The notes beneath the pieces were generated by a model. The model was given only the letters and a program-made list of their open reading frames with translations. It did no database searches and had not been told where the DNA came from. A stretch of 64,000 nucleotides of DNA, taken from an uncultured Pelagibacteraceae bacterium (GTDB taxonomy: Bacteria > Pseudomonadota > Alphaproteobacteria > Pelagibacterales > Pelagibacteraceae). Each line of letters opens with the position of its first letter. Within the stretch, counting starts at the first letter, position 1. Where the stretch lies: positions 74,144 through 138,143 of the forward strand of contig CACEBD010000002.1 of NCBI GenBank assembly GCA_902557775.1. Reading direction: 5' to 3'. Below are positions 58,976 to 64,000 of this stretch, one piece after another. A program made the translations under genes and the position numbers.

Positions 58976-60252
58976 TGAAAAAAATATTTTTTTTTCTAAT
59001 CATCAATCTATTAATGTTGCCAGCTTATTCGGAGATTAATAGTAAATTAATTTTAGAGTCAAAAGTAAAAGGGAAAGAGTCTATTATAATTGCAGTTACT
59101 CCTCTCACCAGTAAAAAACAAATTAAGGAATTAAAAGTAAATGTAGAGTCTAATAGAAATTTCTTAAATGTTATAAGGCCAAAATTAATCAGCAAAAATA
59201 AAAATAGACCTCCTAGAACTAAATTCAAAGGACCGGCTGAGGAAATTTTTAAAGATTATGCGAAAAGTGTTGTTTTTATAGGAAACTATAAAAAAAATGG
59301 CTCAGGTTCTGGATTCGTTATTAATCATAAAGGAAAAAAAATAATTACAAATTGGCATGTTATTGAAGGCTCAAAAAAAGTAAGGGTGTGGTTAAAACCT
59401 AAAAATTTAGTGAATGAAAGATACATGTTAGATAATTTAGACTCGTATGAAGCAAGAGTAATAAAGATAGATAAAGAGAAGGACTTAGCTTTATTAGAAA
59501 TCGTTGATATGCCAGATGATATTAAACCTGTACAATTTGGTGATTTTGAAAAGGTAAATGTTGGTGAAACAGCTTTTGCTATTGGCCATCCAGGAGATTT
59601 AATTTGGACTTTCAGTAATGGGATGGTGAGCCAATTAAGACAAGATTATAAATGGAAATATAAAAATTCTCATCACTTTGCAGATGTAATACAAATCCAG
59701 GTTCCGATAAATCCTGGAAACTCAGGTGGCCCTTTATTTAATAAAAATAAAAAATTAATTGGAGTAAATACTTTTACTGCTGATGGCGAAAATTTAAATT
59801 TTGCTGTATCAGTAAATGATATGATTGAGTTTTTAAATAAGCCTGAAAAAAAAATAAAAGATAATAAATATATTCAAAAGAGAAAAAAGAGTCCTACCTG
59901 GATCACTAGAAAAGATAATAAAACTAAAAACAATAATATAGATAAAAAGTATCCTAATGCTCAAAAAGGAGATATGAATGAAAACGGATCTACCGATATA
60001 TGGTTTTTAGATGAAAATAAAAATGGAAAAATAGACACTGCAGTTATAGATGCGAATGAAGATGGTATTATTGAAACAGTTGCGTTCGATGAAAATGAAA
60101 ATGAAAACTTTGAAATATTTCTTTTTGATGATGACTTAGATGGCAATGCCGACAGAGCGGAAATTGATGAAGATGATAACGGTTCTTCAGATATTATGGC
60201 ATTCGATACTGATCAAGATGGTAAATGGGATAAATATGAAAAAATATCTTAA
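58975..60252 (+). CDS. exported HtrA-like serine protease with calcium-binding-like repeats
   Basis: A 425-residue protein with a signal peptide (about 1-19) and a trypsin-fold domain (about 88-288) with the triad His128 (NWHV), Asp170 (KEKDLALLEI) and Ser250 (GNSGGP). No PDZ domain follows. After a basic linker, residues 333-419 hold seven tandem 13-residue repeats starting at 333, 346, 359, 372, 385, 398 and 411, each of the form D-x-[DN]-x-[DN]-G-x-x-[DE], like calcium-binding EF-loop or thrombospondin-3 repeats. Translational coupling to the caspase-like gene suggests the two proteases act together; calcium dependence is inference. Confidence 0.9.
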   Translation: MKKIFFFLIINLLMLPAYSEINSKLILESKVKGKESIIIAVTPLTSKKQIKELKVNVESNRNFLNVIRPKLISKNKNRPPRTKFKGPAEEIFKDYAKSVVFIGNYKKNGSGSGFVINHKGKKIITNWHVIEGSKKVRVWLKPKNLVNERYMLDNLDSYEARVIKIDKEKDLALLEIVDMPDDIKPVQFGDFEKVNVGETAFAIGHPGDLIWTFSNGMVSQLRQDYKWKYKNSHHFADVIQIQVPINPGNSGGPLFNKNKKLIGVNTFTADGENLNFAVSVNDMIEFLNKPEKKIKDNKYIQKRKKSPTWITRKDNKTKNNNIDKKYPNAQKGDMNENGSTDIWFLDENKNGKIDTAVIDANEDGIIETVAFDENENENFEIFLFDDDLDGNADRAEIDEDDNGSSDIMAFDTDQDGKWDKYEKIS

Positions 60253-60253
60253 A

Positions 60254-60733
60254 CTATCTTTGCTGCTTACTTTTGCTATCTATTGTAAGTTTAATTTTTA
60301 GAATTTTATTCTCTAAATCTTTTATAGCTTCAAAAATATCTTTTTTTTCTAAAGCCGATATCTCAACACCCTTCTCACCTTTGGGATCCTTGGCCTCTTT
60401 AACTAGTTCCGTGAGTTTTCCATGTAATATTGTAGATTTAACCAGCATTTCATTTATATCTTTATTCTCAAAGTTATCAGCTTTATCCAACAATTGAACA
60501 ATCATATATTCGTAAGCTGTTAACAAAGGTGGTGCTTTACCCTTTTTAATACAAGCTTGGTCAAGTTTAAATGAGTCGTTATGATCTATTTCTTGAGCTA
60601 AATCAGGATTACTGCATTTTCTTATATAAGAAGAAGTTTTACCTATCGCCTCATTGATTTCATCATCAGATAATATTTTTAAAACCTCCATTAAACCACT
60701 CTCTATAGAGGCATTTTTTCTTATTTTTGCCAT
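60254..60733 (-). CDS. helix-turn-helix-like regulatory protein (putative, phage-type)
   Basis: A 159-residue cytoplasmic protein, the only soluble non-exported product in the island. ILSDDEINEAIGKTSSYIRKCSNPD looks like a helix-turn-helix of the kind in phage CII-like regulators (core EINEAIGKTSSYIRKCS), followed by IDHNDSFKLDQACIKKGKAPPLL, a pattern shared by prophage-borne proteins of alphaproteobacteria. The C-terminal half is a charged coiled-coil. It is convergent with the HtrA-like gene and divergent from the ion-channel gene, and could regulate either divergent region. Confidence 0.55.
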   Translation of the reverse strand: MAKIRKNASIESGLMEVLKILSDDEINEAIGKTSSYIRKCSNPDLAQEIDHNDSFKLDQACIKKGKAPPLLTAYEYMIVQLLDKADNFENKDINEMLVKSTILHGKLTELVKEAKDPKGEKGVEISALEKKDIFEAIKDLENKILKIKLTIDSKSKQQR

Positions 60734-60777
60734 TTCAAATATTATGATTATAATAAATCAAACTCAACTTATTGTTT

Positions 60778-62241
60778 ATGAATTTTACTAAATATAAATA
60801 TATAATTTTGCTTTTTTTAAGCACTATATTTTCAAATATTTTTCAAGCCAATGCTAGTATAGAGTTAGAATTTAATAATCGTATACTTCAAAGTAATATA
60901 ATTAAATCTTACCCATTCCAAGAAACAAGGTATGATATAGGTTTGTTTTATGATTTTTCTTGGGATCATAATAAAAAGCAAATAATTATCAAGAGAGATA
61001 AAGAAAACTATCCAGTGATAAGGTTCTCTTTGTTCGATAAAAAAAATTTTCCTCAAGGTATTTCAGTGCAAAAATATAATGATTTAGATTTATCTAAGGT
61101 TTCTGACAAAATAATTAATGAATTAAATAAAAAAAAGGAGAAAGCTAAAATTACTTTAAATAATAATAAAGTAATTAATCTTAAACCCCGCATCTATGAC
61201 TTCAATGATGTAAAGCTTTCAAGTTTTAATTTAGATTACATAAATAATATAGACACTAATAAAGGTTTGCTTGAAATATCATTTAGTGCTGATTTTACAA
61301 ATAAAAGACCAGAATTAAATAAATTTGCTAAAGATTTACTTAAAGATGATTTTTACCAAGCTATGAATGAGAACGCGCCTTATCCTATTCAAGAAGTTGA
61401 AATTAAAGAGTATAAATATGATGTTGATATTAGAAAAGGCGTAAATACTCCAGATGTCGCTAATAGATCTCAAATTGATTTTACTTACGACAATGGGGAA
61501 GTAAGAACTGTGCGTCAGGAGTCTGGTATAGGTCAGTTTAGACAAACGTTCGACTTTAAAAATTTTCCTTTTGACAAACAAATACTAAAAATTAAAATTG
61601 CCTCTGGAGCTAGAAGCACTGCAAATATTAATGAGGCTTGGCCAAAAACTGGAAAAGCCGCCGTTCATTTTATAACACCAGCTGAAGGAGCTTTTTTAGG
61701 ATTAGAAAATTATTTAACTAATGTATCAGAGAATTACTTAAAAGAATGGACAGTAAAAAACATTAATATAGAAAGCGATGAAATAATAGTTGAAAATTTT
61801 TATAACAAATATTTAGATAAGACTCATTCTTATAATGAAAATTCAATCGACTTAATATTAAATATTGAAAGAAATTCAGCTCATTATATTTATAAAATTA
61901 TAATACCTATCTTTTTAATTCTAAGTATAGCTTGGTACGTATTATGGATTCCCACTGAAAAACTTGACGCAAGGTTAAACACCTCTATTGTGGCTCTTTT
62001 GGCTTTAATAGCTTATAATTTTGTTTTTTTAGATGACATACCAAAATTAAATTACCTTACAGCTTTAGATAAATATATTTTACTATCTTACATTTGGTGC
62101 TGTATTCCAATATTTATGAGTATTGGATTTAGTAAATTTATAGTCAAGAATCAGAGAAAAGTTGTTGTAATAAATAAAAAATTAAGATCGTGGCTGGGAA
62201 TTATTTACTTCTTGTTTACAATTCAGATATTTAATTTTTAA
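60778..62241 (+). CDS. prokaryotic pentameric ligand-gated ion channel
   Basis: A 487-residue protein (ATG at 60778; an upstream TTG is possible). Signal peptide to about 26, an extra N-terminal domain to about 205, then the ligand-binding beta-sandwich with the loop FRQTFDFKNFPFDKQILKI, whose FPFDxQ core marks the family. Four membrane helices follow: M1 with a central Pro (KIIIPIFLILSIAWYVLW), M2 after RLNTSIVALLALIAYNF, M3 (YILLSYIWCCIPIF) and M4 (WLGIIYFLFTIQIF). The two Cys of the eukaryotic Cys-loop are absent, as in GLIC and ELIC. An N-terminal extra domain is known from DeCLIC. Ligand and ion selectivity unknown. Confidence 0.85.
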   Translation: MNFTKYKYIILLFLSTIFSNIFQANASIELEFNNRILQSNIIKSYPFQETRYDIGLFYDFSWDHNKKQIIIKRDKENYPVIRFSLFDKKNFPQGISVQKYNDLDLSKVSDKIINELNKKKEKAKITLNNNKVINLKPRIYDFNDVKLSSFNLDYINNIDTNKGLLEISFSADFTNKRPELNKFAKDLLKDDFYQAMNENAPYPIQEVEIKEYKYDVDIRKGVNTPDVANRSQIDFTYDNGEVRTVRQESGIGQFRQTFDFKNFPFDKQILKIKIASGARSTANINEAWPKTGKAAVHFITPAEGAFLGLENYLTNVSENYLKEWTVKNINIESDEIIVENFYNKYLDKTHSYNENSIDLILNIERNSAHYIYKIIIPIFLILSIAWYVLWIPTEKLDARLNTSIVALLALIAYNFVFLDDIPKLNYLTALDKYILLSYIWCCIPIFMSIGFSKFIVKNQRKVVVINKKLRSWLGIIYFLFTIQIFNF

Positions 62242-62258
62242 TACATAGATTTTTCTCA

Positions 62259-62834
62259 TTATTTATAATGTACATTATCTAAAAAATCTCTAAATTCATT
62301 TAATCCAAGAGTAACTGAAAAACGATCATATTTTCCTTCAGCTTCTAATTTTTTACTCATGTCAAAACAAATTATTTCTGCATAACCATTTGAAAAATGA
62401 TAAGAAATTCTCTCATAAGTACTTTTACCAGTTTTATCCATTGGGTGCTTACCTTTATCAATTATACTTTTTGATGATGATATCTTTTTAAAATCATTTG
62501 ATACATTTTCCATTTTCATTTTGCATTCTTTAAAATTATCAATCCATGTAATGCCATCTAAGTTATAAATTTTATAATTTGGATCGTTATTTTTTACTGT
62601 CACTTGAACACCATCGTAGGGTTTAAACTTAGTAGTATTAAAAAAATAATATTTAAAAGTTTTATTTTTATAAAAGAACTCTTCGTCTGAATTTTTTAGC
62701 TCATTTTTTGTAAAATATTTAAGAGCACTATCGCCAAGACTAATAACATCTAATTGAAATTCTTTGACGTCATCAGCATATGAATGAACAAATGTGCATA
62801 AAATTATAATCAGTATCTTTAGAAGTTTTTTCAT
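62259..62834 (-). CDS. secreted protein, paralogue E
   Basis: A 191-residue family member: signal peptide to VHSYA (about 20), then DDVKEFQLDVISLGDSALKYF, the most diverged hallmark of the five. It keeps YKIYNLDGITW, a cysteine in FKECKMKM, MDKTGKSTYERI and the late EIICFDMS cysteine. It stands alone at the right end of the island, convergent with the ion-channel gene, just inside the tRNA-Leu remnant. Confidence 0.8.
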   Translation of the reverse strand: MKKLLKILIIILCTFVHSYADDVKEFQLDVISLGDSALKYFTKNELKNSDEEFFYKNKTFKYYFFNTTKFKPYDGVQVTVKNNDPNYKIYNLDGITWIDNFKECKMKMENVSNDFKKISSSKSIIDKGKHPMDKTGKSTYERISYHFSNGYAEIICFDMSKKLEAEGKYDRFSVTLGLNEFRDFLDNVHYK

Positions 62835-62857
62835 TAATATTTTATATTACTATTATT

Positions 62858-62882
62858 TATCTCTTAGTCGATGACTAGTTTG
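62858..62882 (+). repeat. island-internal end repeat, right copy
   Basis: TATCTCTTAGTC, four bases, ACTAGTTTG; counterpart of 50786-50811. Lies upstream of paralogue E and 23 bases left of the tRNA-Leu remnant. Confidence 0.4.
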
Positions 62883-62905
62883 TATAATTAAGCTTTATCC
62901 TCAAT

Positions 62906-62944
62906 ATTTTGAGTGCTTTGTGTCTAAATATTTCACCACGAGGG
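62906..62944 (-). pseudogene. tRNA-Leu 5'-half remnant (attachment-site copy)
   Basis: Matches 50667-50705 (anticodon loop through D arm to the 5' acceptor strand of tRNA-Leu) at 34 of 39 positions by eye, including ATTTCACCACGAGGG without a break. It lacks the 3' half and cannot be a functional tRNA. It marks the right island boundary, about 70 bases before the glycosyltransferase gene. Confidence 0.8.
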
Positions 62945-63014
62945 AATATTTATTTTTGTAAAATAATTATGACATTTATATTATTATTTAAATCTTATAA
63001 AGTATATTTGTCTA

Positions 63015-63968
63015 ATGGAAAAAATCTTATTATATAACTCGGGTGGCGGCTTAGGAGACTCTATCCAATTATTCCCTCTTATAATAAGTCTAAAAAGTCA
63101 TTTTAAAAAAACAAAGTTTTATTATTTAGGGGCGCACACAAATCACTTTAACGGAAAATTAAAAGAATACAACATAGAATTAGAAACCCTGGATTTAGGA
63201 TTGAAATATTTTGGTTTTAGATGGTGGCATATTTTTTTTGCTAACAGAAGAGCTGTAAAAAAAGGTTATGGTAAATTTGACTTAATTATTGATTTACAAT
63301 CAAAATTTCGAAATACTTTTATCTTAAAAAAAATTCCTCATAATCTTTTTTATTCAAATACTTTCAATGGTTTTTTTTCCTCAAAGAAAATTAAATCCTA
63401 CTCTTCTAATCATTTAGAAAATTTAAGTTTATTTTTAGAAGAGGATGTAATTGAATTAGATTTTAAAGTAAATAAATTGCCAAAATCAATTCTCTCTGAG
63501 GCTAAAAGATTATTACCTAACTCAAATTATGTTGGCTTTTCAATTACTCAAGGAAATGAATATAGAAAAAAAAGTTGGTCAATTTATAAATTTACTGCAT
63601 TAGCAAATAAGATACTTAAAAAAAATAAAGTTCCTGTTTTTTTTATTGAAAAAGAAAAAGTTGATCTTATTGAAAAAATTAAAAATCAAGTACCAACTGC
63701 AATTTTTCCTGAATTAAACTCTAAATTTACTTGTCCAGCTTTAGTAACTGCTTTAGCTGCAAGATTAAACATAGCAGTGTCTATTGACAATGGCATTATG
63801 CATATGATGGCATTATCTAATATACCAATGATAGTTTTATTTGGACCAACTAATTCTAAAAAGTTTGCACCCAAAAATAGATTTACTCAAATATTAGATA
63901 GTAAAAAAATGCATAAGACAAAAAATATAAATTCGATTGAGGTGGATGAGGTCCTCAGTTTAATTTAA
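63015..63968 (+). CDS. glycosyltransferase family 9 (heptosyltransferase-like)
   Basis: A 317-residue GT-B enzyme of the lipopolysaccharide heptosyltransferase family. The N-terminal GGGLGDSIQLFPLI loop and the C-terminal SIDNGIMHMMALSNIPMIVLFGPTN (core DNGIMHMMA and LFGPTN, then the nucleotide-binding KFAPKNR) are diagnostic. It probably adds a sugar to lipopolysaccharide or another envelope glycan; sugar identity is open. It is the first gene after the island boundary and ends 32 bases from the window edge. Confidence 0.85.
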   Translation: MEKILLYNSGGGLGDSIQLFPLIISLKSHFKKTKFYYLGAHTNHFNGKLKEYNIELETLDLGLKYFGFRWWHIFFANRRAVKKGYGKFDLIIDLQSKFRNTFILKKIPHNLFYSNTFNGFFSSKKIKSYSSNHLENLSLFLEEDVIELDFKVNKLPKSILSEAKRLLPNSNYVGFSITQGNEYRKKSWSIYKFTALANKILKKNKVPVFFIEKEKVDLIEKIKNQVPTAIFPELNSKFTCPALVTALAARLNIAVSIDNGIMHMMALSNIPMIVLFGPTNSKKFAPKNRFTQILDSKKMHKTKNINSIEVDEVLSLI

Positions 63969-64000
63969 ATCTTTAGTACTTTAATTTTTTTTGATTTGAT

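Larger units (their letters stand above)
50707..62944 (+). mobile_element. 12.2-kb genomic island at tRNA-Leu
   Basis: Bounded on the left by intact tRNA-Leu and on the right by a 39-base copy of its 5' half (34 of 39 positions equal by eye: 50667-50705 against 62906-62944). The region contains 15 genes, nearly all for exported or membrane proteins of types not expected in the core genome. No integrase, transposase or replication gene is visible. A second, imperfect repeat pair (50786-50811 and 62858-62882) lies just inside the ends. Confidence 0.65.

Noticed and set aside
62906-62944. Second functional tRNA-Leu
   Set aside because: Only the 5' half is present and the sequence on the other side does not resemble the variable arm or T arm.
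48924-62944. CRISPR array or restriction-modification genes in the insertions
   Set aside because: No regularly spaced repeats with unique spacers, no cas, methyltransferase or endonuclease genes were found in either insertion.

Overview
The window is a very AT-rich, tightly packed piece of an alphaproteobacterial chromosome. It most resembles the SAR11 clade (Candidatus Pelagibacter and relatives). The grounds are short or absent intergenic spacers, many ATGA and TAATG overlaps, Lys/Asn/Ile-rich proteins, a merged transcription/translation gene cluster and the families present. The assignment is an inference from sequence style and gene content; no rRNA gene is present to confirm it.

Left part (1-19.2 kb): ordinary housekeeping genes. 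An amino-acid ABC permease meets a six-gene minus-strand run (gatC-gatA-gatB, an O-methyltransferase, trhO, a MATE exporter). A plus-strand run follows: ruvX, pyrB, a dihydroorotase homologue lacking its zinc ligands, plsY, topA and a RidA protein. Then come ugd-galU (UDP-glucuronate supply), panC, mgtE, lipB and an RluA-type pseudouridine synthase.

Centre (19.2-47.9 kb, minus strand): one nearly uninterrupted transcription/translation supercluster. In transcription order it reads tRNA-Tyr, tRNA-Gly, tuf, tRNA-Trp, secE, nusG, rplKAJL, rpoBC, rpsL, rpsG, fusA, then the S10, spc and alpha operons through rplQ. rpmD, infA, rpmJ and rpsD, and a second tuf after fusA, are missing from their usual places. 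A hairpin plus T-tract sits between rplL and rpoB. Promoter-like TTGACT-16-nt sites lie in front of rpsL and rpsM.

Right part (48-64 kb): two tRNA-bounded insertions interrupt a backbone of rlmB, tRNA-Thr, nadK, tRNA-Leu and a GT9 glycosyltransferase. The first (about 0.9 kb) lies between tRNA-Thr and a degenerate copy of its 3' half and holds one secreted protein gene between 28-bp direct repeats. The second (about 12.2 kb) lies between tRNA-Leu and a degenerate copy of its 5' half. No integrase is visible in either.

The 12-kb island encodes almost only exported or membrane proteins. A minus-strand run of nine genes carries a 70-residue membrane peptide, a membrane/coiled-coil protein, a von Willebrand A-like secreted protein, a PrsW-type intramembrane protease, a Sel1-repeat protein and three paralogues of an undescribed ~195-residue secreted family. 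A divergent plus-strand run carries a small secreted protein, a lipoprotein, an exported caspase-like protease and an exported HtrA-like protease with seven 13-residue calcium-binding-like repeats. A helix-turn-helix-like protein, a prokaryotic pentameric ligand-gated ion channel and another paralogue complete it. The two runs share an intergenic region with four TGGAC-core sites. This envelope-directed, protease-rich island is the most likely place for an undescribed system; its function cannot be read from the sequence.
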